NCBI GenBank assembly: GCA_902363735.1
Contig: CABJBA010000002.1
Location: forward strand, 454,686-518,685
From: Clostridiaceae bacterium
Lineage (GTDB): Bacteria; Bacillota; Clostridia; Lachnospirales; Lachnospiraceae
Direction of reading: 5' to 3'
Length of the DNA stretch: 64,000 nt
Shown here: in pieces, positions 29,988 through 38,008 of the stretch
How positions within the stretch are numbered: the stretch's first letter is position 1
How the letters are laid out: every line of letters begins with the position of its first letter
The notes under the pieces: generated by a model
Database searches by the model: none
What the model was told of the DNA's origin: nothing
Seen by the model: the letters and a program-made list of their open reading frames with translations, nothing else
Made by a program: the position numbers and the translations under genes

Positions 29988-30767
29988 ATGATTATACCAG
30001 GTATGGTATCAGCCACGTTTCGAAATCTGCCTGCAGAGAGAATCATTGCTCTGTGCAGACAGGCGAAATTAAAAGGGGTGGAGTGGTCTGAGAATGCCCA
30101 TGTATTTCCGGGAGATACACAAAAGGCAGAGCAGCTGTTTGAGAAAACCAGGGATGCAGGACTTTTTGTTGCTGCTTATGGTTCTTATTACCGCCTGGGA
30201 GAAAATGAGGATCCGAAAGAGGTTTTTATCAAATCTGCAGAATCTGCAGCAGCGCTCAAAGCTCCGGTGATCCGCATATGGGCGGGAACCAGACCATCGG
30301 CAGCTGTGGATGAAAAAGAGTTTCGCCGTTTGGCAGAGGAAGCATGGGATGTGGCACAGATTGCTTCTGATTATGGCATAAAAGTGGCGTTTGAATGGCA
30401 TAAGGACACACTGACTGACACCAACCAGTCAGCTGCACGGCTTTTACATACAGCAGACCATAAAAATCTCTACTGCCTCTGGCAGCCTACGGTGGCTCTC
30501 ACTATGGAAGAGCGGCTCTCCGGCCTGGATCTGTTAAGAGACAGGATTTTAAACTTTCATATATATTATTGGAAGCAAGGCGAGAAAAGACCTTTAGAGG
30601 AAGGAAGATCCAAGTGGCTTCAATATCTGGCACACACAGATCATAGGATTCCCAGGTATGGTCTGCTGGAATTTGTGAAAAACGGAACAGAAGAACAGTT
30701 TTTAGAGGATGCCAGGGCACTTCATCAGATTTTGGGAGAAATACAGCAAGAGAGCGGAGAGGAATAA
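29988..30767 (+). CDS. Second xylose-isomerase-like sugar isomerase/epimerase
   Basis: 259 residues from ATG 29988, which follows AAAGGAGG; the frame is open to 29940 in the preceding gene, but that start lacks support. The TIM-barrel sugar phosphate isomerase/epimerase pattern shows KGVEWSENAHV near 24-34, IRIWAGTRPS near 91, KVAFEWHKDTLTD near 130, and LNFHIYYWKQGEK near 190. It differs clearly from the paralogue at 21751. The role in uronate isomerisation is inferred from position. Confidence 0.83.
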   Translation: MIIPGMVSATFRNLPAERIIALCRQAKLKGVEWSENAHVFPGDTQKAEQLFEKTRDAGLFVAAYGSYYRLGENEDPKEVFIKSAESAAALKAPVIRIWAGTRPSAAVDEKEFRRLAEEAWDVAQIASDYGIKVAFEWHKDTLTDTNQSAARLLHTADHKNLYCLWQPTVALTMEERLSGLDLLRDRILNFHIYYWKQGEKRPLEEGRSKWLQYLAHTDHRIPRYGLLEFVKNGTEEQFLEDARALHQILGEIQQESGEE

Positions 30768-30771
30768 GAGA

Positions 30772-32016
30772 ATGGCAGATTTATACGTAAAAGAACTAAA
30801 TATGATTAACCCATTTGTAATTGCATCCAGTCCAGCCACCCAGGGAGCTGCAAATGTATTAAAGAGTGCAGCCATGGGTCCGGGAGCCATTGTGCTGCGC
30901 AATTTTGGACATGGTGCAGGAGGGGGAAGCTATATAGGACCGGACAGCAAGGCCATGTATTCCGGTGGGATGTGCATTCACAGCCATGCAGTGGGCAGGC
31001 AGATTCCGGATAATATTTCAACTCTTGAGCAGTACTGTGAAGAGGTTGCACTCATTAAGAAAAATCTGGATCAGGATATCCGGCTATGGGTTTCCGTAGG
31101 GCATTACAGTGACATTTTAAAAGGCGGAGACTGGGAGAAAAACTGGGCCAATCAGGCAAAGGAATTAAAGCGGGCGGGGGCAGATGCCGTTGAACTGCAT
31201 TTTAATACTCCGGGAGTCGCTGTTGCAAAGGATCGGATCTTTGATTATCATCAACTTTTACGCCACTCCATTCAGGTAATAAAAAAAGCAGTGCCGGATA
31301 TGCCTATAATGGCAAAGCTTGCCATGGAATCCTGTGATGTGCTTACTTCCATACGTGTGGCGGAAGCTGCCGGGGCATTTGCCGCCGGACCGACTGCCAG
31401 ATGGAAGGGTTTTTATTTTGATCTGGACTGGAGAACGACTGAGGCAAGACCCGGTTCCGGATACGGAGGCACCCAGGCGACACCTCTTGTCTGTTATGCC
31501 ATTGCAGAGGCCAGAACCAGCGGGCTAACCATCCCTCTTTATGGAGGCGGCGGTGTATTCAGTTATGAGCAGGCAGCAAGAATTATTATGGCAGGAAGCC
31601 AGGCGGTGCAGCTGGGAGCACTTGCGTGCTCCGGAGGTGTGGAAGCAGGAAAGAAAGCAATCGATGGATTAAACCGTTTTATGGATGAGAACGGATATAA
31701 AGATATGGATAGTCTGCGGGGAGATGCCCTTAAATTATTCCAGATGCCAGGTGAGGTTGCCGCCGCACGGCAGGAACGCCTGGGAGACGCTTACCGCCTG
31801 GCGGAGGTTTCCAACCAATGCATTGGCTGCAGACGCTGCGTAAATGTCTGCTGGCACCAGGGAATCCGCATGAATGGCAAGGCGGCAGAAAAGACCAGTC
31901 AGTGTATTGGCTGCGGCTATTGCTTTCAGGTGTGCCCCACCGGTGCCCTTAAGGTGGAAAAAGAACGGATTCTGTCATCTGTATTTGAGGAGAATCATAT
32001 CAGAAGGGGAGAATAA
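30772..32016 (+). CDS. Dihydroorotate-dehydrogenase-like flavoprotein with two 4Fe-4S clusters
   Basis: 414 residues from ATG 30772. The N-terminal two thirds are a FMN-binding TIM barrel of the dihydroorotate dehydrogenase/PreA type (FVIASSPATQG start, IPLYGGGGVFSYEQA phosphate-binding end). The C-terminus has a bacterial ferredoxin domain, CIGCRRCVNVC near 350 and CIGCGYCFQVC near 380. The usual active-site loop NxSCP is replaced by HFNTPG near 145, so the catalytic cysteine is absent and normal pyrimidine reduction is unlikely. It lies inside the polysaccharide operon, one of the more surprising members. A redox step on a sugar-derived compound, or flavin-based electron transfer, is possible. 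Confidence 0.82.
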   Translation: MADLYVKELNMINPFVIASSPATQGAANVLKSAAMGPGAIVLRNFGHGAGGGSYIGPDSKAMYSGGMCIHSHAVGRQIPDNISTLEQYCEEVALIKKNLDQDIRLWVSVGHYSDILKGGDWEKNWANQAKELKRAGADAVELHFNTPGVAVAKDRIFDYHQLLRHSIQVIKKAVPDMPIMAKLAMESCDVLTSIRVAEAAGAFAAGPTARWKGFYFDLDWRTTEARPGSGYGGTQATPLVCYAIAEARTSGLTIPLYGGGGVFSYEQAARIIMAGSQAVQLGALACSGGVEAGKKAIDGLNRFMDENGYKDMDSLRGDALKLFQMPGEVAAARQERLGDAYRLAEVSNQCIGCRRCVNVCWHQGIRMNGKAAEKTSQCIGCGYCFQVCPTGALKVEKERILSSVFEENHIRRGE

Positions 32017-32018
32017 GA

Positions 32019-32183
32019 ATGTCTGTTCATGAGAAAATTCATTATCGCTCCCCAGTGGAAATAAAACAGCAAATTGATTCGCTGAAGTCTTTAAAGCAGC
32101 CGGTCAGGGTGGGGGCAAAGGTAATCAGGGACAGTCAGGTTTATGGTCCCCTTTATAAAGAAGCCAGGGAGGCAGGAAAATGA
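32019..32183 (+). CDS. 54-residue conserved-position small protein, unknown
   Basis: ATG 32019 lies two bases after the stop of the Fe-S flavoprotein, with AAGGGGAG as ribosome binding site. It encodes 54 residues (starts MSVHEKIHYRSPVE, ends YKEAREAGK) and its TGA overlaps the ATG of the next gene (ATGA). The spacing and overlaps are those of a real operon gene. It is basic, soluble and partly helical with no cysteine. I do not recognise it. It could be a small subunit or chaperone for the Fe-S enzyme, or the surviving end of a larger protein. Confidence 0.6.
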   Translation: MSVHEKIHYRSPVEIKQQIDSLKSLKQPVRVGAKVIRDSQVYGPLYKEAREAGK

Positions 32184-32947
32184 GCAAAACAGCAATTGTA
32201 ACAGGTGGAAGCAGGGGAATTGGTCTGGCAATTGCAAAAAAACTTGGAAGCATGGGATTTCAGGTGGTAATCTTTGCAACAAAACCTTTCAGTGCCTGTA
32301 AGGAAATGGCTGAAATTCTTGATGGGGAAGGGATCAGCTGGCATTATGTTCAGGGGTGTCTTGACCAGTCCGATGACAGGGTAAGGCTGATAGAGGAAAC
32401 GGTACGGATTTTTGGAAGAATAGATGTGCTGGTGAATAACGCAGGAGTCGCCCCTTTAAGCCGTTTTGATCTTCTGGATATGACGGAAGAGAGTTTTGAC
32501 CGGGTAGTGGGAATCAATACAAAGGGCACTTTATTTCTTTCCCAGCTGGCAGCAAACCAGATGTTAATCCAGACTTTGGAAGGCAGAAAAAGAGGAACAA
32601 TCATCAATATCGGCTCCTGCTCCGCGGAAGTATCTTCCGTAAACAGGGGCGAATACTGTATTTCCAAGGCAGGACTTTCTATGGTGACTTCACTATTTGC
32701 CGATCGCCTGGCCGCTGACGGGATTCTGGTTCATGAGGTGAGACCCGGGGTAATCCATACGGACATGACAGAGGGTGTACAGGAGAAATATGACAGGCTG
32801 ATACAAAACGGAAGCTTTCCCATTCCCCGCTGGGGAACTCCTGAGGATGTGGCAGAAGCGGTTGCTGCCTTCAGTCTGGACCAGTTTCTTTATGCAACCG
32901 GTAATTACATTGACATAGACGGCGGATTTCACATCAGGCGGCTTTGA
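32180..32947 (+). CDS. Short-chain dehydrogenase/reductase
   Basis: 255 residues. Classical SDR motifs: TGGSRGIGLAIA (cofactor binding) at 8-19, VNNAG near 88, catalytic Ser near 145 and YCISK (Tyr about 158, Lys about 162), and PGVIHTDMT near 190. It is annotated in relatives as 3-ketoacyl-ACP reductase-like, but in a lyase operon a keto-deoxy-uronate reductase such as the KduD or DhuD type is a better guess. It is the last intact gene of the operon, joined by ATGA to the 54-residue gene. Confidence 0.9.
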   Translation: MSKTAIVTGGSRGIGLAIAKKLGSMGFQVVIFATKPFSACKEMAEILDGEGISWHYVQGCLDQSDDRVRLIEETVRIFGRIDVLVNNAGVAPLSRFDLLDMTEESFDRVVGINTKGTLFLSQLAANQMLIQTLEGRKRGTIINIGSCSAEVSSVNRGEYCISKAGLSMVTSLFADRLAADGILVHEVRPGVIHTDMTEGVQEKYDRLIQNGSFPIPRWGTPEDVAEAVAAFSLDQFLYATGNYIDIDGGFHIRRL

Positions 32948-33183
32948 AAGAGTCTGAATTTAAAAGAGGACAGAGATGAAGAATATTACTTATGAGCTTA
33001 AGACTTCCTTGTGAGAACCCAGGCTCTGTAGTTATAATGCTGGTATTTTCCGGCGCGGCCGTTGTCATGACCACCTTGCTTTTAAATATGGCAATCCAGT
33101 TAGTGCTGATCCTCATAGCACCGCCTGCTACACTGGCAGGCGGCTGCAATACGGCCAAGTTAGGTTTACACTTTTCTACATAA
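32948..33183 (+). pseudogene. Possible gene remnant after the operon
   Basis: After the dehydrogenase there is a well-placed AGAGGA and ATG (32976) that encodes only 12 residues before TGA. In another frame from 32992, a 63-codon stretch is hydrophobic (VVIMLVFSGAAVVMTT, LVLILIAP), as in a membrane-transport protein. The combination suggests a decayed or frameshifted membrane protein gene. A perfect eight-base stem CCGCCTGC/GCAGGCGG at 33121-33143 lies inside it. I cannot name the parent gene. Confidence 0.3.
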
Positions 33184-33287
33184 TATTCCCAATTGTATCC
33201 TCAATCATAGCAGCAAATGTTAGGTATTCTATTTACGGTTAAACGGAGTCAAAACATGAATATCTTTCTAAGTATAAAATAGATATA

Positions 33288-33320
33288 AAAGTGCGGTTTC
33301 TAAAAAGGAAGCCGCACTTT
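33288..33320 (+). terminator. Hairpin, probable operon terminator
   Basis: AAAGTGCGG (33288-33296) pairs with CCGCACTTT (33312-33320), extended inward by four more pairs. The U-tract is weak on the plus strand, so efficiency is uncertain. The remainder of 33184-33432 shows nothing else; I looked for a purine riboswitch before guaA and did not find its conserved core. Confidence 0.5.
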
Positions 33321-33432
33321 CTACATTCCGGCTGTCAGCCCGGGTTCTGATATTTCAATACAGGTTTGCTTCATACATGTCAAATGGTTTTTAGGACACA
33401 ATGACATCTTACGCCAGAATTCGAGAAAATAC

Positions 33433-33461
33433 TTGTCAAGCTATGGGAAGTAGAATATAAT
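33433..33461 (+). promoter_or_regulatory. guaA promoter
   Basis: TTGTCA (33433-33438), a 17-base spacer and TATAAT (33456-33461). It lies 55 bases before the guaA start. Because the -10 covers an in-frame ATG at 33460, that ATG cannot be the start of guaA. Confidence 0.75.
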
Positions 33462-33516
33462 GAAACCCAAAGCTAAATTTCAATATTCATTGGAGATCAT
33501 ATTAGGAGGAATACTT

Positions 33517-35058
33517 GTGAAAAGAGAAATGATTATCGTTCTGGATTTCGGAGGACAATATAACCAGCTGATTGCCAGAAGAGTCAGAGAATGTAATGTT
33601 TACTGTGAGGTCCATCCCTATACCTTATCATTGGATAAGATTAAGGAAATGAATCCCAAAGGAATTATTTTTACCGGCGGACCAAACAGTGTATATAAAG
33701 ATGAGTCACCCCGTTGTTCAAAAGAAATCTTTGATCTGGGAATTCCTATTCTGGGAATCTGCTATGGTTCTCAGTTAATCGCATACATGTTGGATGGAAA
33801 GGTTTCCACAGCTCCTGTCAGAGAATACGGAAAGATGGAAGTGGATGTGGAAGCAGGCAGCAAGCTTTTTGAGAATGTCAGTTCCAAAACTGTTTGCTGG
33901 ATGAGCCATACGGATTATATCGAGCAGGCACCGGAAGGGTTTACTGTCACTGCCCATACTCCTACCTGCCCCATTGCAGGTATGGAATGTGAGGAGAAGG
34001 GTCTTTATGCAGTACAGTTCCATCCTGAGGTTATGCATACTCAGGAAGGTGTGAAGATGCTTTCCAATTTCGTTTACAATGTCTGCAAATGTTCCGGCGA
34101 CTGGAAGATGGACTCCTTCGTGGAAGCATCCATTGAGTCAATCAGGGAAAAAGTTGGAAACGGCAAAGTTCTTTGTGCATTATCCGGCGGTGTAGATTCT
34201 TCTGTAGCAGCAGTTATGCTGTCAAAAGCAGTTGGAAAACAGCTTACCTGCGTATTTGTGGATCATGGTCTTCTCCGCAAGGATGAGGGAGATGAAGTTG
34301 AAGCTGTATTCGGACCGGAGGGTCCATATGACCTGAACTTTATCCGTGTCAATGCACAGGATCGCTTCTATGATAAATTAGCCGGTGTAGAAGATCCGGA
34401 GAGAAAGCGCAAGATCATTGGCGAAGAATTTATCCGTGTGTTTGAGGAAGAGGCTAAAAAGATCGGAAAAGTGGACTACTTTGTTCAGGGAACCATTTAT
34501 CCCGATGTGATTGAATCCGGCCTGGGAACATCTGCGGTTATTAAATCCCACCACAATGTGGGCGGACTTCCGGAGCATGTTGATTTTAAAGAGATTATTG
34601 AACCGTTGAGACTTCTGTTTAAGGATGAGGTAAGAAAAGCAGGTCTGGAGCTTGGTATTCCGGAATATCTGGTTTACCGCCAGCCGTTCCCTGGTCCTGG
34701 ACTGGGTGTCCGGATTGTAGGCGCTGTTTCTCCTGAGAAGGTGAAGATTGTTCAGGAGGCGGATGCTATTTATAGGGAAGAGATTAGGAAGGCCGGAGTT
34801 GATAAGGAGCTGGGACAGTATTTTGCAGCTTTGACTAATATGCGTTCTGTGGGTTGTATGGGAGATGAGAGAACCTATGATTATGCGATTGCGTTAAGAG
34901 CAGTGCTGACCTCTGACTTTATGACGGCTGAGTCTGCGGAGCTGCCTTGGGAAGTTCTGGGAGCGGCTACGAGGAGAATTGTAAATGAAGTGAAGGGCGT
35001 GAACCGGGTGTTGTATGATTGTACTGGGAAGCCGCCGGCTACTATTGAATTCGAATAA
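33517..35058 (+). CDS. guaA: GMP synthase (glutamine-hydrolysing)
   Basis: 513 residues from GTG 33517, seven bases after AGGAGG; an upstream in-frame ATG (33460) lies in the promoter. It converts XMP, glutamine and ATP to GMP. A class-I glutamine amidotransferase domain has GICYGSQ (catalytic Cys) and HPEVMHT (His). An ATP-pyrophosphatase domain has [13 protein letters not shown] near 222, and the dimerisation domain ends in the canonical PPATIEFE. Length is complete. Its 3' end is the junction with the mobile element, and the coding sequence is intact, which fits the known use of guaA 3' ends as an integration site. Confidence 0.97.
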   Translation: MKREMIIVLDFGGQYNQLIARRVRECNVYCEVHPYTLSLDKIKEMNPKGIIFTGGPNSVYKDESPRCSKEIFDLGIPILGICYGSQLIAYMLDGKVSTAPVREYGKMEVDVEAGSKLFENVSSKTVCWMSHTDYIEQAPEGFTVTAHTPTCPIAGMECEEKGLYAVQFHPEVMHTQEGVKMLSNFVYNVCKCSGDWKMDSFVEASIESIREKVGNGKVLCALSGGVDSSVAAVMLSKAVGKQLTCVFVDHGLLRKDEGDEVEAVFGPEGPYDLNFIRVNAQDRFYDKLAGVEDPERKRKIIGEEFIRVFEEEAKKIGKVDYFVQGTIYPDVIESGLGTSAVIKSHHNVGGLPEHVDFKEIIEPLRLLFKDEVRKAGLELGIPEYLVYRQPFPGPGLGVRIVGAVSPEKVKIVQEADAIYREEIRKAGVDKELGQYFAALTNMRSVGCMGDERTYDYAIALRAVLTSDFMTAESAELPWEVLGAATRRIVNEVKGVNRVLYDCTGKPPATIEFE

Positions 35059-35138
35059 TAGTAGCAACGAGACTGGGAAACCTTATAAATAGGGCATTCC
35101 CAGACTTTTCTTTTGTCTCTGCTACTACTTTGCTACTA
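35059..35138. other. Candidate attachment-site junction with TAGTAGCA repeats
   Basis: TAGTAGCA follows the guaA stop at once (35059-35066), and its inverse TGCTACTA occurs twice, at 35120-35127 and 35131-35138. The outer pair makes an imperfect inverted repeat around the terminator. Further right, TGATATTAAA is directly repeated at 35222-35231 and 35234-35243, next to the integrase stop. These are the kinds of sites a tyrosine integrase binds. The other end of the element is outside the window, so the core cannot be fixed. Confidence 0.45.
35073..35114 (+). terminator. guaA terminator
   Basis: CTGGGAA (35073-35079) pairs with TTCCCAG (35097-35103), with a possible inner CCT/AGG pairing, followed by the T-rich ACTTTTCTTTT. 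Confidence 0.65.
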
Positions 35139-35238
35139 ACCGCAACTATCCTTTTTCTTAGTTCTTATGTGGCTTATAGTAGAATTTAGTGACAATACAG
35201 CACATGTTTTTATGGCATAGCTGATATTAAAGTTGATA

Positions 35239-36468
35239 TTAAACAATGTTTCGAATTGGCATTTGGATTACCTTTCCAGGTGCCTTTTCTTTTGGAACTG
35301 GACCAACTGGTGTTGGTGGAAAATTAGATGGTGCTGCGTCTTCCATAGTATATTCAAAAATGTCCAGTGAAAAGATATCATCTGGTGAAGGCGGTGTAGG
35401 AATTGCTTTCTCACCCAGATTTTGAAGATTATCAACCAATTCTTTCTGTTTGTGTGGAAACATATGCGAGTAAGTGTTCAGCGTTGTGGATACTTTCTCA
35501 TGACCCAGCCTGTTAGCAATCACAAGTGCATCGTATCCCTCATTGATAAGAAGAGAAGCGTGCGAGTGCCTTACGTCGTGAATTCGTATTTTCTTTACAC
35601 CTGAAACTTTGGAACCTCGTTTCATTTCATGTGCAAGAAATGATTTGGTGAAAGGAAATAATCTGCTCTTTGGATCAAGCATATACTGTCTGTCCATATA
35701 CTCCTTTACTTCCTGAAATAGAAAGTCTGGAATGGGAACGGTACGTTTACTTTTCTTGGTCTTTGGAGTAGTAATAACGTCTTTTCCTTTGCTCCGGGAG
35801 TAGGTCTTGTTGATACGAATGCTCTTTTCAAGAAGATTAATATCTTCCGCAGTAAGTGCTAATAGTTCACCTTCTCGAATACCTGTCCAGTAGAGAATTT
35901 CAAAACACATATAGGATACAGGTTTGTCTTTGATTGCGTCTCGAAAAGCAAGAAATTCATCCAGTGTCCAGAATTCCATTTCTTCGGCATTGCTCTTTCC
36001 CATGCTTCCTGCTTTGCCACAGGGATCAGTATTCAGGTCATAAAAGCGTTTGGCATAATTCATAATGCAGCTAAGCTGATTATTGATGGACTTAAGATAA
36101 GTGTCTTTGTACTCGTGAGAGTCTCTCATAATCTGTGTTTGCCATCTTCGAATGTCTGTAGCCTTAATCTCATTGATTGGCATTTTGCCAAAGTAGGGAA
36201 GAATCTTTGTCTCATAAATATTCTTCTTGTGCTGGATACTGCTTTCTTTTAGCCTGCCTGACATATCTTCTATATAAATCTCATATAGAGCTTGAAAGGT
36301 CATATCAGGATTGGCAGATTGCTTTTCTAGAAAGTCTCGTTCGAATGCAAGTGCTTCCTTTTTCGTGGCGAAGCCTCGTTTCCACTTTTGTCTGTTGACG
36401 CCTTGCCAGTCCTTGTAATAGAACTTGGCGTACCATTTACCAGTTTTGTCATCTTTGTAAGCTGGCAT
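35239..36468 (-). CDS. int: Tyrosine recombinase integrase of the mobile element
   Basis: About 409 residues. The start is set at 36468 (MPAYKDDKTGKWY) because AAAGGAG lies eight bases upstream; an in-frame ATG at 36477 abuts that site. Domains: an N-terminal arm-binding domain (residues 1-55), a SAM-like core-binding domain (about 65-165), and the catalytic domain with Arg in WTGIREGELLAL, HDVRHSHASLL, LGHEKVSTTL and the nucleophile Tyr in NTYSHM. It is of the Tn916/phage type. It faces guaA and ends 180 bases from it, so it probably catalyses integration at guaA and excision. A separate small DNA-binding gene at 37573 may be its directionality factor. Confidence 0.93.
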   Translation of the reverse strand: MPAYKDDKTGKWYAKFYYKDWQGVNRQKWKRGFATKKEALAFERDFLEKQSANPDMTFQALYEIYIEDMSGRLKESSIQHKKNIYETKILPYFGKMPINEIKATDIRRWQTQIMRDSHEYKDTYLKSINNQLSCIMNYAKRFYDLNTDPCGKAGSMGKSNAEEMEFWTLDEFLAFRDAIKDKPVSYMCFEILYWTGIREGELLALTAEDINLLEKSIRINKTYSRSKGKDVITTPKTKKSKRTVPIPDFLFQEVKEYMDRQYMLDPKSRLFPFTKSFLAHEMKRGSKVSGVKKIRIHDVRHSHASLLINEGYDALVIANRLGHEKVSTTLNTYSHMFPHKQKELVDNLQNLGEKAIPTPPSPDDIFSLDIFEYTMEDAAPSNFPPTPVGPVPKEKAPGKVIQMPIRNIV

Positions 36469-36552
36469 AAAAATCATCTCCTTTATCTAATTGTGTTAGT
36501 GATTGCTATGCTGATAGAACATCAGTTTCGCAATGCATTTATCTAAAGGCTA

Positions 36553-36561
36553 TGATATAAT
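36553..36561 (+). promoter_or_regulatory. Extended -10 on the plus strand upstream of int
   Basis: TGATATAAT (36553-36561) is an extended minus-10 match pointing away from int. No good -35 accompanies it. With the terminator at 36609-36660 it would make an RNA of about 95 bases. Confidence 0.3.
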
Positions 36562-36567
36562 CTACTT

Positions 36568-36660
36568 GTCTAGGGTGATTATAATAGCCGTTTAGGTTAG
36601 ATCACTTCAGCTCTGGTGCATTTCCTTTTTGCAGAAGGAATATGGCACTGGAGCTTTTTT
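36568..36660 (+). ncRNA. Putative small RNA opposite the int leader
   Basis: A clear plus-strand terminator ends this stretch, yet both flanking genes (int and the XRE repressor) are on the minus strand, so some plus-strand transcript should end here. An extended -10 at 36553-36561 would start it near 36568. Inside, GTGAT and ATCAC could pair before the terminator stem. Such an RNA would be antisense to the 5' region of an int transcript begun near the repressor gene. Start site and function are inference. Confidence 0.35.
36609..36660 (+). terminator. Strong plus-strand terminator between int and repressor
   Basis: AGCTCTGGTGC (36609-36619) pairs with GGCACTGGAGCT (36644-36655) with G-U pairs, plus an inner TTCC/GGAA, and runs straight into TTTTTT. 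No U-tract exists on the minus strand, so it works in the plus direction only. Confidence 0.75.
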
Positions 36661-36672
36661 ATTTCTTAAATC

Positions 36673-37344
36673 TTAATTCTCATTATCCACTTTTACTATG
36701 TGAATTTTTTTCATAGAAGTATCTTTTTTACCTTCTCGTTCTCGTTTCTCTTTCATAATCTGAGCTGACATATTTGAAAAATAACTGTCGGAATAATACG
36801 CTATCATTTCTTTTTTCCAATCGGAGAAATTTTCTTCTGTCATCCTTTGAGCTTGAACAAGCTTCAATTTATTCATCCAATTTTCCATGAATAAGCATAA
36901 ATCAGTATTGTATTTTGCATCTGCCTTGCCATCAACAGTCAGAGAAGAAGTCCAATTGGGATCTTCTGGTGGTTTCGTATTAGAAATACCAAAGGATAAG
37001 TCTTTGATTTTGGTGATTTCAAATAGTGCATTAATTACATCACCTAATGTATCGAATTTATAGTAACGATCAGGATCATTTCTATCTACAAGAGAAATAG
37101 TAGGTGTCTCAATACCTAGTAGCTCTTGCCAGGGAATATCGAGTTCATTAGCAATTTCTTTTATTGTAGAAACAGAAAAATCAATTTCTCCTGCCTCATA
37201 CTTTTGTATCGTTCGTTCCGATTTATTTAATCTGTCTGCGAGTTCTTTTTGACTGACCTTTTTATCCTTACGTGCTGCTTGTATGCATTTGCCTATATCT
37301 GTGGCAGAAAAATGTTGCATTTTGTAAGCGTCAGAAGACATTTC
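36673..37344 (-). CDS. XRE-family repressor of the mobile element
   Basis: About 223 residues from ATG at 37344, which follows AAGGTGATAG; the frame is open to 37362 without a binding site. The N-terminal helix-turn-helix (GKCIQAARKDKKVSQKELAD, then NKSERTIQKYEAGE) is of the Cro/CI type; the C-terminal 130 residues are a divergent helical region without recognisable LexA-type protease motifs. It is divergent from the small DNA-binding gene at 37573 and shares an intergenic region rich in repeats. It most likely keeps excision and transfer genes silent. Confidence 0.88.
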   Translation of the reverse strand, partial: EMSSDAYKMQHFSATDIGKCIQAARKDKKVSQKELADRLNKSERTIQKYEAGEIDFSVSTIKEIANELDIPWQELLGIETPTISLVDRNDPDRYYKFDTLGDVINALFEITKIKDLSFGISNTKPPEDPNWTSSLTVDGKADAKYNTDLCLFMENWMNKLKLVQAQRMTEENFSDWKKEMIAYYSDSYFSNMSAQIMKEKREREGKKDTSMKKIHIVKVDNEN

Positions 37345-37376
37345 TATCACCTTACCTTTCATAAAACCGTATTTAA

Positions 37377-37540
37377 AGTACAGAAAAAATGTACTATGTG
37401 TAAACTATAACATAGAAAAACACGAATTACAAGTGCATGTTTTGAAAAATATCTATTGACAGTACGTGAAAAAGATAATATTATAATGACACGAACTATA
37501 AATGCGCGATAAATTGATTTTTGAAATTGAAGTACGTATT
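37377..37540. promoter_or_regulatory. Divergent operator region with AGTACGT and 20-bp repeats
   Basis: Several repeats sit between the repressor and the small DNA-binding gene. AGTACA-N7-TGTACT at 37377-37395 is a perfect inverted repeat. Two 20-base direct repeats at 37420-37439 and 37489-37508 agree at 15 positions with every difference a transition. The heptamer AGTACGT occurs at 37461, 37531 and, inside the next gene, 37611. They surround the plus-strand promoter and are the natural binding sites for the XRE repressor and/or the small DNA-binding protein. Confidence 0.55.
37456..37484 (+). promoter_or_regulatory. Promoter of the transfer/maintenance genes
   Basis: Consensus TTGACA (37456-37461), a 17-base spacer and TATTAT (37479-37484); an alternative TATAAT lies at 37482-37487. 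An AGTACGT operator-like heptamer begins at the last base of the -35. Confidence 0.65.
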
Positions 37541-37572
37541 TTAAATTCTATTATAGAAGAAGGAGGAGTTTT

Positions 37573-37851
37573 ATGGTAGGTAGTAAAGAAGCGTTTATTG
37601 ATGTAGAAGAAGTACGTGAAGTACTAAGCATTGGGAAGACAAAGGCATATGCGATTATTAAATCTTATAACAGAGAGCTTGCGGCTAAGGGATTTCTGAC
37701 CATTCGTGGAAGATGCCCTCGTAAGTACTTTGAACAGAAGATTTATGGATATGCAGACTACTACAATCCAGCTGAGGATTTAGAAAGAAAACAGCTGGCG
37801 GTAGCCGAAGAAAGTAATTACCAGACAAAAGAAAAAGCCCTTACCGATTAG
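37573..37851 (+). CDS. Small helix-turn-helix protein, possible excisionase
   Basis: 92 residues, AGGAGGAG upstream. The first 60 residues resemble winged-helix excisionase/MerR-like DNA-binding modules (VEEVREVLSIGKTKAYAIIK followed by GFLTIRGRCPRKYFEQKIYG). The tail is charged. It is the first gene after the regulated promoter and divergent from the repressor, the place of excision or transfer regulators in related elements. It could be the recombination directionality factor for the integrase or a transcription regulator for the par/mob genes. Confidence 0.65.
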   Translation: MVGSKEAFIDVEEVREVLSIGKTKAYAIIKSYNRELAAKGFLTIRGRCPRKYFEQKIYGYADYYNPAEDLERKQLAVAEESNYQTKEKALTD

Positions 37852-38008
37852 GAAAGGACTTAATTGTAACAAGCCAAAGCCTGCTACTTGTATCTCGCAA
37901 ATATAGTATAGCTGAGTGCTCTGGCTGTTGCAATCAGAAAATATGTTTGGTTTACTTGCAACTTGAAACATTTATTTTGATGAAGCCGTAACGGCAGGAG
38001 GACGATTT

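Noticed and set aside
33184..33516. Purine riboswitch before guaA
   Set aside because: The conserved core of the guanine riboswitch is not present; a plain promoter and binding site explain the region.
35239..36468. tRNA as the integration target
   Set aside because: No tRNA-like sequence adjoins the integrase; the guaA 3' end is the neighbour.
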